Source: Streptomyces spiralis | GTDB lineage: Bacteria; Actinomycetota; Actinomycetes; Streptomycetales; Streptomycetaceae | Length of the DNA: 33,369 nt | Reading direction: 5' to 3' | NCBI RefSeq assembly: GCF_014654675.1 | Contig: NZ_BNBC01000072.1 | Span: 1-33,369, forward strand | In this document: one piece after another, positions 23,026 through 30,740 of the stretch | How the letters are laid out: every line of letters starts with the position of its first letter | How positions within the stretch are numbered: the first letter of the stretch is position 1 | Notes under the pieces: generated by a model | What the model saw: only the letters and a program-made list of their open reading frames with translations | What the model was told of the DNA's origin: nothing | Database searches by the model: none | Program-made: the position numbers and the translations under genes

Positions 23026-23877
23026 ATGGCGGACAACGACCTCGGAGAATTCCTGCGAAGCCGCAGGTCGGGACTTCGGCCCGAAGAAGTCGGCATGGCG
23101 AGCTACGGCACCCGCCGCGTCCCTGGACTGCGCCGCGAGGAAGTCGCGGTGCTGGCAGGCATCAACGCCGACTACTACACGCGGCTGGAACAAGGCCGGG
23201 AGCGCCACCCCTCCGCCCAGGTGCTCGACGCACTCAGCCGGGCACTACTCCTCGACCGTGACGCCCGGGCGCATCTGTACCGGCTCGTCGGTGCGGTGCC
23301 CGACACCCCCGCCGTCGGCGTGCCCGACCAGGTGGGCGCGGGACTGCGGCAACTGATCGACGGCTATACCCACACGCCCGCGTTCGTGCTCAACCGGACT
23401 CTGGACATCCTTGCCACCAACGCGCTGGCCGACGCCCTGTACGCGCCGTTCTACCCGGCGGACAACCTGGCCCGCATGGCATTCATGGACCCCGCGGGCC
23501 GGACCTTCTACCAGGACTGGAACAGGACTGCCCAGGCCACCGTCGCGAATCTGCGCCAAGCGGCCGGCTACGAGCCGGACAACCCGCGCCTGCGCCAACT
23601 CGTGGACATCCTCACCAAGAACAGCGCGGACTTCGCCCGCCTGTGGGACAGCCACACCGTGCGCGGCAAGACCCAGGAGGCCAAGCAGTTCCTGCACCCC
23701 GACGTCGGTCCCCTCACCCTCAGCTATCAGGCGTTCGACGTGCGAGAGACCCCGGGCCAGCAACTCGTCATCTACCACGCGGAGCCCGGTAGCCACAGCG
23801 CGGAGGCCCTGCACCTGCTCGGCTCCATCCATGCGACCCGCACCCGGTCCGCCCCACGCGGCGCGGACCGTGCCTGA
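23026..23877 (+). CDS. XRE-family regulator with MmyB-like ligand-binding domain
   Basis: A 283-residue regulator. The N-terminal HTH_31-type domain has LGEFLRSRRSGLRPEEVG, VPGLRREEVAVLAGINADYY and TRLEQGRERHPS, the signature of this group. The C-terminal domain (about residues 105-275) is the MmyB-like ligand-binding domain: PAFVLNRTLDILATNALADA, NLARMAFMDP and a C-terminal QQLVIYHAEPGS. These actinobacterial regulators usually act on a divergent dehydrogenase or exporter and bind a hydrophobic ligand through a PAS-like pocket. The ATG at 23026 matches the family start. It is divergent from the Atu4866-MFS-SDR operon with a 131-base gap that contains a perfect palindrome. Confidence 0.92.
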   Translation: MADNDLGEFLRSRRSGLRPEEVGMASYGTRRVPGLRREEVAVLAGINADYYTRLEQGRERHPSAQVLDALSRALLLDRDARAHLYRLVGAVPDTPAVGVPDQVGAGLRQLIDGYTHTPAFVLNRTLDILATNALADALYAPFYPADNLARMAFMDPAGRTFYQDWNRTAQATVANLRQAAGYEPDNPRLRQLVDILTKNSADFARLWDSHTVRGKTQEAKQFLHPDVGPLTLSYQAFDVRETPGQQLVIYHAEPGSHSAEALHLLGSIHATRTRSAPRGADRA

Positions 23878-24073
23878 GTACCGCCGCTGGGCAGGAGGGG
23901 GCTGGAGCGGACCCGCTGGGCGACGCGGTACAGCCGCAGGCGGCCGGTCGCTCGGCTTCGCCTTCGCCCCAGCGTCGACGACGGCAGGCTGTCCGACTGG
24001 CGGCTCGCCTGACTCCCGCCTTCCGCACGCCGCCGCTGTCCCGGAGCAGAAGGCCGGGGGAGGAAACCCGCAC

Positions 24074-24673
24074 CTAGTTCGCCTGGGCGGTCGTCTCAGG
24101 GGGTGAGCCACTCACGACGTTCCCGGTAATGGCGTTGATGGCGCCGTTGCCGGCGAGGGTGACCAGGACCCGGACGGGCCGGACTGGGACTGGAGGGCGA
24201 ATCGGGTCGGGTGGGTAGAACTTGAGGAAGACGGGATTGACCTCCTGGGGGGCGACCGGGTCGGGAGGGTAGGTGCGGAAGGTGATGTCTGTGCCGGCGA
24301 AGCGGTAGGCGGCGCCGGTGTCCTCCCCCGTGCCGGTAGTGCGCTACAGCGTGCTGACGATCTGTGCGGCTCCTCCGCCGCCAGGGCGGGTCTGGGTGAC
24401 GACGCGGACGCGGATGCTGCCGGTGATGTGGATCGGCTCGGCGTTGGCGGCGTCGAAGGTGCCATCGAGTGGTAGTACGACAAGGCGAGTGTGAACTACT
24501 TGCTGGGGCGCGGCCTCTGCGGTGAGCGGCCTCTGACCAGGGCGGAACCAGCGCAGCATGACGCCCTCGCGGTCCACAGGTTCTCCGGCCACTGCAGACG
24601 ATCGGCGACCTGCCGCAAGCGCCGCGCCCGCGGTCAGCACCTGATAGGTGTGCTGCGGAGTGTCAGCGATCAC
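24074..24673 (-). pseudogene. Unknown 199-codon gene interrupted by an in-frame TAG
   Basis: From GTG 24673 the frame reads IADTPQHTYQVLTAGAALAA, then VMLRWFRPGQRPLTAEAAPQ and IHITGSIRVRVVTQTR to a TAG at 24344-24346. The same frame then stays open for 89 more codons to TAG 24074-24076, with protein-like sequence GEDTGAAYRFAGTDITFRTY, PPDP repeats (FYPPDPIRPPVPVRP) and RVLVTLAGNGAINAITGNVV. The whole looks like one cytosolic, proline-rich protein cut by one base change, or a readthrough gene. I do not recognise the family. It starts one base after the stop of the glycosyltransferase remnant, as in an operon. Codon use beyond the stop is like that before it. Without the stop it would be 199 residues. 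Confidence 0.5.
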
Positions 24674-24674
24674 C

Positions 24675-25327
24675 TCAGATCACCGGTGGCCGGCCCAGGC
24701 CGGTCATCCGCCACACCGCGGACCACCTCATCGGCCAACGGGGCGGACACGGGGTGCCAACGCCCTCCACGAACCCGCCGAACCAGGCCCTCAGCCCCGC
24801 CGCCGACCGTGTGCGAGCCACGGTCACTGCGGTCCAGATACCCAGATAGACGGGGACGTGAAGGGCGGGAAGGTGCCGCTTGGCAAGCCAGACCCGGTTG
24901 CGGGCCACCATCCAGTAGAAGACCGCATGCCGGGTCGGCGACGTCCACGGATGCTGGAGCGCCAACTCCGGCTCGTAGAGCACCTTCCAGCCCGCCTCCA
25001 GCGCCCGCCAGGCCAGGTCGGTCTCCTCGTGCGCGTAGAAGAACGGCTCGGGCCAGCCACCGATCTCCTCCAGCATCCGCATGAACAGCCCGTGCCCAGC
25101 GCCGAGGAACGTCGTCACCAGCCCGCCCCGCATCGATCCGCCGCCCGCAGCCGCGGAACGTGACGGCGCTGGGTACGGCCCCGCTCGTCGGCGATGCGGA
25201 AACCGACGATGCCCAGCTGCTCATCCGCCGCGTACAGCTCCGTGAGCCGAGTGAAGACGTCCGGACTGATCAGCAGGCCGTCATCATCCAGGTCCACCAC
25301 CACAGGCGCGCGCGGGATCTGCGACAT
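24675..25327 (-). pseudogene. Family 2 glycosyltransferase, N-terminally truncated and frameshifted
   Basis: Remains of a GT-A glycosyltransferase. The first part, VVVDLDDDGLLISPDVFTRL, carries the DDD (DXD-type) nucleotide-sugar motif, then EQLGIVGFRIADERG; after a 1-base deletion near 25138 the next frame continues MRGGLVTTFLGAGHGLFMRM, GGWPEPFFYAHEETDLAWRA (the ED-type catalytic-base region) and a hydrophobic C-terminal segment. About 70 N-terminal residues, including the first Rossmann-like strand, are missing: before MSQIPRAP the similarity is lost. It is therefore inactive. The intact ancestor probably worked in cell-surface or antibiotic glycosylation. Confidence 0.72.
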
Positions 25328-25435
25328 CCTCCTGGTCTCGGCCGCTCGGCCATCCGAGCGTGCCTGGTCACGCACCCCCTCAACCACGGAGAGCGGGCGC
25401 CTTGTGCAGTGATCCGGAATATGACCTGTCGGGGG

Positions 25436-25454
25436 TGGCACCAAGTAGGTACCA
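25436..25454 (+). promoter_or_regulatory. Dyad upstream of the toxin-antitoxin pair
   Basis: TGGCACC (25436-25442) and GGTACCA (25448-25454) form an inverted repeat with one mismatch and a 5-base spacer, 8 bases before the antitoxin ATG. Antitoxins of this kind commonly repress their own promoter through such a dyad. Confidence 0.45.
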
Positions 25455-25462
25455 TTGGATGC

Positions 25463-25696
25463 ATGCCATCACTGAACGTGTCTTTCTCCGACGAGGAAAT
25501 GGAAGGCGTCCGGGCTGCGGCCGCCGCGGAGGGCAAGAGTCTGAAGGCGTACCTTCACGATCTGGGGGTGCGCGAGATGCACCGTAAGCAGTTCGTCGCC
25601 GGCGCCGCTGTCTGGGCTGACCGGCTGCGGGGTGAGTTCGACGAGGCGTTCCCCGAGGAGATCCCGCCCTCCGAGCGCGGGGCCTCGGCCGCCTGA
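25463..25696 (+). CDS. Antitoxin of a Fic/Doc-like pair
   Basis: A 77-residue small acidic protein. MPSLNVSFSDEEMEGVRAAA with AAEGKSLKAYLHDLGVRE has the strand-helix-helix pattern of ribbon-helix-helix antitoxins, and the C-terminal part (LRGEFDEAFPEEIPPSERG) is acidic and proline-rich, suited to covering a toxin. The stop TGA overlaps the toxin start in TGATG, so the two are translationally coupled, as is usual for toxin-antitoxin modules. A dyad immediately upstream is a likely autoregulatory site. The ATG at 25463 gives the compact RHH start; the upstream open frame overlaps the glycosyltransferase remnant antisense and is not coding. Confidence 0.78.
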   Translation: MPSLNVSFSDEEMEGVRAAAAAEGKSLKAYLHDLGVREMHRKQFVAGAAVWADRLRGEFDEAFPEEIPPSERGASAA

Positions 25697-26073
25697 TGGT
25701 TCTGCACATCGACGTCTCCTGGCTGCTCGACGTCCAAGAGGCCGCCCTCGGGCACGAGGACGTCTCGGTCGCCGACTACTCCGCGTTGGTGGCGGCCGTT
25801 GCCCGGCACAAGACGCGGATGCCGACGCTTGAGGCCTCCGACCCGGATGCGGCCTGGCGTGCAGCCGCTCTTTTGCACACGCTTGTACGCCTTGAGCCGC
25901 TGCCGCATCGCAACAGCCTTTTTGCCGCCTTTGTCGCCGCCCAATACATGGACCAGTCCGGTGAGGGCCTCGACCCGCCTTACGGCGCGCTGTCCGATCT
26001 TGTCAGAAAGGTTCGAGACACGCGGTTGAGTGTGTACGCCGTCGCCGAAGCGCTGCGCTCCTGGAGAATCTGA
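25696..26073 (+). CDS. Fic/Doc-like toxin with degenerate Fic core
   Basis: A 125-residue protein of the Doc-like group. VLHIDVSWLLDVQEAALG is the N-terminal helix, DYSALVAAVARHKTRMPTLE follows, and the core helix pair WRAAALLHTLVRLEPLPHRN with SLFAAFVAAQYMDQSGEG replaces the canonical HPFxxGNKRTA motif. The usual His, Gly-Asn-Lys-Arg residues are thus largely missing: only His-Arg-Asn remains at the place of the anion-binding loop. Canonical Doc phosphorylates EF-Tu; this form may use altered chemistry or have lost it. I know similar Streptomyces proteins annotated as Fic-type toxin components. Translation starts within the antitoxin stop (TGATG). A G/C-rich hairpin follows the stop. Confidence 0.75.
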   Translation: MVLHIDVSWLLDVQEAALGHEDVSVADYSALVAAVARHKTRMPTLEASDPDAAWRAAALLHTLVRLEPLPHRNSLFAAFVAAQYMDQSGEGLDPPYGALSDLVRKVRDTRLSVYAVAEALRSWRI

Positions 26074-26094
26074 GCCGGCCGGCCGGAGGCCGGC
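26074..26094 (+). terminator. Hairpin after the toxin gene
   Basis: GCCGGCC (26074-26080) pairs with GGCCGGC (26088-26094) around a 7-base loop directly after the toxin stop, with a further GA/TC pair outside. No U-tract, as is common for actinomycetes. Confidence 0.55.
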
Positions 26095-26294
26095 CTCGCT
26101 GCCGAGCTGTGCAGTGCACTGTGATCGCAGGCCGGTCAGCGGTCCTCGGGAGCAGCGGCCGACGGGCTCCCGGCGGGCTCGATTGTCTTCAGGGAGGTGG
26201 TCCGCCGATGCGGAGCATCGGCGACCGACGACAACGCGGCGAGGTGCGGTGCCAGCCACCGCGAGCCCGGCATGATCGACGAGACACCCCCTAG

Positions 26295-26419
26295 GAGCGG
26301 CGTACCACCGTCATCGACGCCTTCTTCGACCTCGCCGACACGGTCATCACCGTGCGCAGTCTGATCGGCAGGCATGGACCACACACCGCCGGGACACCCG
26401 TCCACGAGGCCGCCCATGA
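26295..26419 (+). pseudogene. Transposase C-terminal remnant, frameshifted
   Basis: ERRTTVIDAFFDLADTVITV followed by RSLIG, then after a frameshift near 26372 AWTTHRRDTRPRGRP and TGA at 26417-26419, matches the tail of a common actinobacterial transposase (pattern DLADxxIxxRxLIRxAWxxHRWDxRP). The family (IS5-like) is uncertain. Everything upstream of about 26295 is lost. It ends 5 bases before the stop of the next SDR gene. Confidence 0.55.
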
Positions 26420-26423
26420 CCGA

Positions 26424-27137
26424 TCACCAGGGCACGGGTGTTCCGTCCCAGGAGAAGAAGCCACCGGTCGGGCCGTCGTCCGGCAGCATGGCCAGGCGGA
26501 GGGCACCCTGCGCGGCCTCGGCCGGGTCGCCGCCGGCAGCGGCGGCCCGGGGGTTGAGATCGGTGGCCCGCAGGCCGGGGGCGAGCGCGTTGACCTTGAA
26601 GCCGTCCTCGGCCAGCGTCTGGGCGTAGAGGACGGTGAGGGCGTTGAGGGCGGCCTTGGACGACCGGTAGGCGGCGGCGCCGCTTGCCGGGGTGAACTGG
26701 GGGTTGGGGGTGGTGCTCCAGGTCAGCGACGCGGTGCCACTGGAGATGTTGACTATGCGCGGGCGCGGGGACCGGCGCAGGGCGGGCAGGAAGGCATTCG
26801 TCACCGCCACTACCCCGAACACATTGGTCTCGTATGTGCGCCGGTACTCCTCGACGCCGGTGTCGGTCGGCGGGGCGAGTGACGGCGAGATGCCGGCGTT
26901 GTTGACCAGCACGTCCAAGCGGTCCACCTGAGCCGCGGCCTGTGCGACGCCGTCGGGATCTGTCACGTCCAGGACCAGCAGACGGGCCCCGGCTCCGATC
27001 TCCTCGACGGCCCGCTGCCCGCGCCCGGGATCACGGGAGCCCACGTAAACGGTGAGGCCCTCGGCGGCGAGCAGCCGGGCGATATGCTTGCCGATGCCCT
27101 TGTTGGCACCGGTGACCAGAGCTGTGCGTTCGTTCAT
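26424..27137 (-). CDS. SDR family NAD(P)-dependent oxidoreductase
   Basis: A 237-residue short-chain dehydrogenase of the carbonyl-reductase-like group. VTGANKGIGKHIARLLAAEG is the cofactor motif, GSRDPGRGQ with Arg suggests NADPH, NNAGISPS is the structural motif, and catalysis uses Ser of VNISSGTAS with YRSSKAAL (YxxxK). The C-terminus FFSWDGTPVPW is typical of the group. The ATG at 27137 gives the canonical N-terminus. It is divergent from an MmyB-type XRE regulator, a classical actinobacterial pairing in which the regulator senses the substrate of the dehydrogenase. A decayed transposase tail lies right beyond its stop. Confidence 0.9.
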   Translation of the reverse strand: MNERTALVTGANKGIGKHIARLLAAEGLTVYVGSRDPGRGQRAVEEIGAGARLLVLDVTDPDGVAQAAAQVDRLDVLVNNAGISPSLAPPTDTGVEEYRRTYETNVFGVVAVTNAFLPALRRSPRPRIVNISSGTASLTWSTTPNPQFTPASGAAAYRSSKAALNALTVLYAQTLAEDGFKVNALAPGLRATDLNPRAAAAGGDPAEAAQGALRLAMLPDDGPTGGFFSWDGTPVPW

Positions 27138-27152
27138 GGCAACCACACTTCC

Positions 27153-27192
27153 CTGGTCGTGGGTGCCCTGCCAGGGACAGCCTGTACCAGGC
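27153..27192. promoter_or_regulatory. Nested dyads between SDR and XRE regulator
   Basis: CCCTGG and CCAGGG form widely spaced arms in the middle of the divergent gap, and GCCTG-TAC-CAGGC (27180-27192) is a perfect 5-bp-arm palindrome next to the regulator's ribosome site. The shared CCTG/CAGG core resembles the CCTGG core of the palindrome by the other MmyB-type regulator at 22.98 kb. Confidence 0.45.
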
Positions 27193-27208
27193 AGTGGGAG
27201 GAGCTGAC

Positions 27209-28024
27209 ATGGCGCGGCAGGAGCTGGCCCACTACCTACGGGACCGCCGGGCGAGCCTGCGTCCGCACGAGATCGGCCTGGCGGCGACGGGCACCGACCG
27301 CCGCACACCGGGTCTGCGCCGCGAAGAGGTGGCGGAGCTCGCCCACATGTCGGTCGACTACTACACGCGGCTGGAGCAGGCCCGGGGGCCGCGGCCATCG
27401 GCCCGGATCCTGGACGCGCTGGCCCGCGCGCTGCGGCTCACGCCGGCCGAGCGCAGCCATCTGTTTCGCCTGGCGGGTTCCAGCGCGCCGCCCGGCATCA
27501 GCGCCGTGCGGCGGGTGCGCCCGCACGTGGCCCGGATGCTGGAGCGGCTGCCGGAGACCGGTGCCATCGTCACTGACGCGGCCTACGACGTAGTCGCCTG
27601 CAACCCCCTGGCCCGGGCACTGCTCGGCGCCGACCTTGAAGTCGGGACGACGAACCTGGCCCGACGCCGCTTCCTGGGCCAGGGACGGATGTACGAAAGC
27701 TCCAGCGCCGAGGAATTCGGGCACATCGTGGTGGCGCGGCTGCGCCGGGCCGCGGACCGCTACCCGCATGACCCGCAGCTGGCCGCGCTGCTGGCCGAAC
27801 TGCACGCCGGCAGTGAGGAGTTCCGGCAGATCTGGGAGGCGCGTCCAGTCCACGCTCCCGGGCATCGCACCAAGACCCTGGACCATCCGGAGGCCGGTGC
27901 GCTGCGGTTGAACTGCGACGTCCTGCTCGTGCCCGAGGATGACCAGGAGGTTGTCCTGATGACGGCCGACCCCGGAACACCTGCCGTGGCGGCCCTGCGC
28001 CGGCTTGCCACGCAGGCGACCTGA
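27209..28024 (+). CDS. XRE-family regulator with MmyB-like ligand-binding domain
   Basis: A 271-residue paralogue of the regulator at 23.0 kb. The HTH domain reads LAHYLRDRRASLRPHEIGLA, TPGLRREEVAELAHMSVDYY and TRLEQARGPRPS; the ligand-binding domain has GAIVTDAAYDVVACNPLARA, NLARRRFLG and a C-terminal DQEVVLMTADPGTPA. The ATG at 27209 is preferred to the one at 27194 because GGGAGGAG lies 6-7 bases before it. It is divergent from an SDR and most likely controls it. The stop codon TGA lies inside a 17-bp tandem duplication. Confidence 0.92.
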   Translation: MARQELAHYLRDRRASLRPHEIGLAATGTDRRTPGLRREEVAELAHMSVDYYTRLEQARGPRPSARILDALARALRLTPAERSHLFRLAGSSAPPGISAVRRVRPHVARMLERLPETGAIVTDAAYDVVACNPLARALLGADLEVGTTNLARRRFLGQGRMYESSSAEEFGHIVVARLRRAADRYPHDPQLAALLAELHAGSEEFRQIWEARPVHAPGHRTKTLDHPEAGALRLNCDVLLVPEDDQEVVLMTADPGTPAVAALRRLATQAT

Positions 28025-28049
28025 AACGAAGGGCGACCTGAAACGAAGG
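28016..28049 (+). repeat. Perfect 17-bp tandem duplication over a stop codon
   Basis: GCGACCTGAAACGAAGG occurs twice head to tail (28016-28032 and 28033-28049). The first copy contains the regulator's last codons and TGA stop. It looks like a recent replication slippage with no coding effect. Confidence 0.85.
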
Positions 28050-28295
28050 ATGCGCACAGGTCCCGCCAACGGTCACAGAGCGTCGCAACTCAATATTCAC
28101 TCCGGCCTATGCCCACCTTGATGCCGAAGCTTTCCACGCCGCCGCCTATCTGCGCGGGCTGTCAAGCAGGCATCCGTGTGACCACCCGCCGGCGCCGAGC
28201 AGACCCACCATGCGGCCAGACGGCCGTGCGGCCGTGCGGCCACCGGCTGAGCGTGCACGCGCCCAGGCCTTCACACGGCCCCCGGGAATGAGCAA

Positions 28296-28329
28296 GAGGC
28301 CGTGCCGGATCATCCTCCGGCACGGCCTC
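28296..28329. terminator. Strong bidirectional hairpin terminator
   Basis: GAGGCCGTGCCGG (28296-28308) and CCGGCACGGCCTC (28317-28329) pair perfectly over 13 bp with an 8-base loop. It sits between the convergent ends of the XRE regulator and the MFS gene (stop at 28396) and could serve both. The rest of this 370-base gap shows no gene. Confidence 0.8.
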
Positions 28330-28395
28330 CGGCTGCTGCTTCGCACGCCGACGCGTAGGCCAACCCGCTTCAGGGACGCGATGGCTCCCTCATGC

Positions 28396-29829
28396 TCAGC
28401 GGCGCGGACCCACAGGCTCCGGCTCGGCCTCCACAGCCAAGACCGCCGCGCTACGGTGCCCGGCGCGCCCCACCGGCACCAGCAGCGCCGCCGACGCCGC
28501 TGCCAGGCACAGCAGGGCCAGCAGGGCGAAGCCGTGTGTGTAACCGGAGGCGTAGGGCAGGCCGGAGGGCTGGAGGTGACCGGTGACCAGCAGGCTGGTC
28601 ACCGAGGTGCCGAGAGATCCGCCGATGGTGCGAATGTTGGCGTTCATGCCGGTCGCGGCGCCGGTCTGGTCCGCCGGGACACTGCCGACGATGAGGTTCG
28701 CCATCGAGGCGAAGGCCAGGCCGATACCGAAGCCGAACACGCCCGCGACGAGGGCGACCTGCCACTGCTGGTCGTGCCAGAGTGCGAGGAAGCCGCAGGC
28801 CAGTGCCCCGAGTCCGGCGCCGGCCGTCAGCAGGGTCTTGGCACCGAGGACGGGCTGCAGGCGGCCGCTGAGCACGCCCGAGAGGAACATCGCGACCAGC
28901 ATCGGCAGCATGAGCAGCCCGGCGGCTGTCACGCTCGCGCCGAAGCCGTATCCGGCCCGGCTGGGGGTCTGCACGAAGCCGGGCAGGAAGGTCCAGATGG
29001 CGTACATGCCGGCGCCGAACAGCAGCGCGGCCGTATTGGTGGTCCACACCGCCGGCAGTCGCATCACGCGCAGGTCGATCAGTGGCGTGGCGGAGTGGGC
29101 CTCGGCGTACACCCACAGGACGAACAGTACGACCGCGGCAGCGAGCAGACCGGTCACGCGGGGCGAGGTCCACCCCCATGTGCCGGCCTGGCTGACCGGC
29201 AGCAACAGGGCCACCAGCCATGCCGACAGCAGCCCGGCACCAAGCCAACTGACGCCTCCCTCAGCCCTGTTGCGGGACTCGGGAATGCAGCGCAGCGCGA
29301 TCAGCGCGGTGGCGGCGACGACGGCGACCGGGATCCAGAACAGCCATCGGTAGTCGAGCGCGGACACGATCGGTCCGGCCGCCACCATGCCGACGCCGCC
29401 CCCGGCGGCGATCACGGCCGACAGATTGCCGATGCTGCCGGGCACCTCCGCGGGCGCGAACTCGTCCCGGATGATGCCGAAGGACAACGGGAACAGCGCA
29501 CCACCGACGCCCTGGACGACACGGGCGACGATCAGCACGCCGATGCTCGGCGCGAGCGCGCCGAGCAGACAGCCGACGAGCACCGCCAGCAGGACGGCGA
29601 CGAGTGTGCGCTTCTTCCCGACCAGATCGCCGACCCGGCCGAGGATGGGGGTGAAGACCGAGGCGGACAGCAGATACGCCGTCATCACCCAGGTCGCGGT
29701 GGACTGCGAGGTGTGCAGCGCATGTTGGACGGTCGGCAGGGCCGGCGCGATCAGCGACTGCAGCATGGAGAACACGCCCGCACCGGTCACGAGGACCGCG
29801 AAGGTGAGACGGGTGGACTTACCGGGCAT
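28396..29829 (-). CDS. MFS drug exporter, DHA2 type
   Basis: A 477-residue DHA2-group major facilitator. Landmarks are LIAPALPTVQHALHTSQSTA in helix 1, WVMTAYLLSASVFTPILGRV, the loop 2-3 motif GDLVGKKRTLVAVL, ARVVQGVGGALFPLSFGIIR (helix 4 with the conserved Arg) and a motif C-like GGGVGMVAAGPIVSALDYRW. Later NIRTIGGSLGTSVTSLLV marks the C-terminal half. About 14 membrane segments are visible. The ATG at 29829 follows GGAGAGG at 6 bases. It is divergent from a TetR regulator at 30162, the standard arrangement for an exporter repressed by its neighbour, though two clear palindromes lie nearer the regulator. Substrate unknown. Confidence 0.9.
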   Translation of the reverse strand: MPGKSTRLTFAVLVTGAGVFSMLQSLIAPALPTVQHALHTSQSTATWVMTAYLLSASVFTPILGRVGDLVGKKRTLVAVLLAVLVGCLLGALAPSIGVLIVARVVQGVGGALFPLSFGIIRDEFAPAEVPGSIGNLSAVIAAGGGVGMVAAGPIVSALDYRWLFWIPVAVVAATALIALRCIPESRNRAEGGVSWLGAGLLSAWLVALLLPVSQAGTWGWTSPRVTGLLAAAVVLFVLWVYAEAHSATPLIDLRVMRLPAVWTTNTAALLFGAGMYAIWTFLPGFVQTPSRAGYGFGASVTAAGLLMLPMLVAMFLSGVLSGRLQPVLGAKTLLTAGAGLGALACGFLALWHDQQWQVALVAGVFGFGIGLAFASMANLIVGSVPADQTGAATGMNANIRTIGGSLGTSVTSLLVTGHLQPSGLPYASGYTHGFALLALLCLAAASAALLVPVGRAGHRSAAVLAVEAEPEPVGPRR

Positions 29830-30083
29830 CAAAAGCCTCTCCGAACGGAGTTGCGACCACACTGCGCCGCCCCGGCCGCACGCACGCGGTGCGCACCGGA
29901 GTACACCGGAGCACACCGGGCACGCCGGCAAGGACGGACAGCGGTCACGGAAAAGAACGCAAAAGAGTCGGGCGGACCTACGGCACACGCCGCGCAGGGC
30001 CGTGCCGCAGGTCGTACGAAAGCCGCCACCACGCCGCCGGCGCACACGGCCGCGCACGCCGGCGGCGCGAGAGCACCTGCACA
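29830..30083. other. Divergent promoter region, MFS side
   Basis: About 250 bases between the MFS start and the TetR operator cluster, with no convincing gene. Arg/Thr/Pro-rich open frames on both strands are composition artefacts. The leftward promoter should lie here; I could not place it. Confidence 0.4.
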
Positions 30084-30091
30084 CTTGCTAA

Positions 30092-30131
30092 AGTGGAGGC
30101 ACACCTCCACTGTAGCGGAGGCACCCCTCCG
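30092..30131 (+). promoter_or_regulatory. Two adjacent palindromic operators before tetR
   Basis: AGTGGAGG-CACA-CCTCCACT (30092-30111) is a perfect 20-bp palindrome; CGGAGG-CACC-CCTCCG (30116-30131) repeats the GGAGGCAC/CCTCC core 23 bases downstream. A TTGCTA box (30085-30090) lies just before. The layout suits cooperative binding of two TetR dimers over the promoter. Confidence 0.75.
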
Positions 30132-30161
30132 GTTCAACCGGCCCGCCCCCGGGAGGCAGCC

Positions 30162-30740
30162 ATGACACCCCAGCCCTTCCCCGTCAGCGACCTCGTGGCC
30201 TCCCGCCGCCCCCACCGCAAGGACGCCGCCCGCAACTACGACGCCCTCCTGGCCGCCGCACGCGAGGCCTTCGCCGAACACGGCGCGGAGGCGTCTTTGG
30301 AGGACATCGCCCGACGCGCCGGCGTCGGCATCGGCACGCTGTACCGGAACTTCCCCACCCGCCGTGACCTGTTCGAGTGCGTCTACGCAGATGAGGTCAA
30401 CGAGTTGTGCCAGGTCGCCGAGAAGGCTGCCGACCTCGAACCGTGGGAAGCACTCACCACCTGGCTGAACCGCTTCGCGGGCTACATGGTCACCAAACGG
30501 GCCGTCCGTGAGGCCCTCAACGACGACTCGGAGATCTTCCAGGCCTGCCGCGAATCGATGTACGCAGCCGGCGGCCCCCTCCTCGAACGAGCCCAGCACA
30601 CCGGCCACGCACGCACCGACATGACCTTCACCGACCTGCTCCGCATGATCGCCGGAATCACCGCAACCACCTTCGACGACGAGGCCCAGCGGGAGCGGGT
30701 GCTGTCCATCGCCCTGGACGGAGTACGCGCGGTGCGCTGA
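30162..30740 (+). CDS. TetR/AcrR family transcriptional repressor
   Basis: A 192-residue TetR regulator. The HTH domain has KDAARNYDALLAAAREAFAE, ASLEDIARRAGVGIGTLYRN and FPTRRDLFECVYADEV, the canonical TetR sequence. The C-terminal ligand-binding domain is helical, with LLRMIAGITATTFDDEAQRE resembling SbtR-type C-terminal domains. The ATG at 30162 follows GGGAGG at 6 bases. Two palindromes 31-70 bases upstream are likely operators, so it should repress itself and the divergent MFS exporter until a drug-like ligand binds. Confidence 0.93.
   Translation: MTPQPFPVSDLVASRRPHRKDAARNYDALLAAAREAFAEHGAEASLEDIARRAGVGIGTLYRNFPTRRDLFECVYADEVNELCQVAEKAADLEPWEALTTWLNRFAGYMVTKRAVREALNDDSEIFQACRESMYAAGGPLLERAQHTGHARTDMTFTDLLRMIAGITATTFDDEAQRERVLSIALDGVRAVR

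Noticed and set aside
23878..24073. Frames on both strands between the XRE gene and the amber-interrupted gene
   Set aside because: Arg/Pro/Ala-rich composition artefacts without start context or motif; no gene called in these 196 bases.
26100..26294. Small frames between the toxin gene and the transposase tail
   Set aside because: No ribosome site or family-like sequence; probably transposon-associated non-coding DNA.
28210..30165. Plus-strand frame of 651 codons between 28.2 and 30.2 kb
   Set aside because: Antisense shadow of the second MFS exporter, extending by chance into the TetR promoter region.
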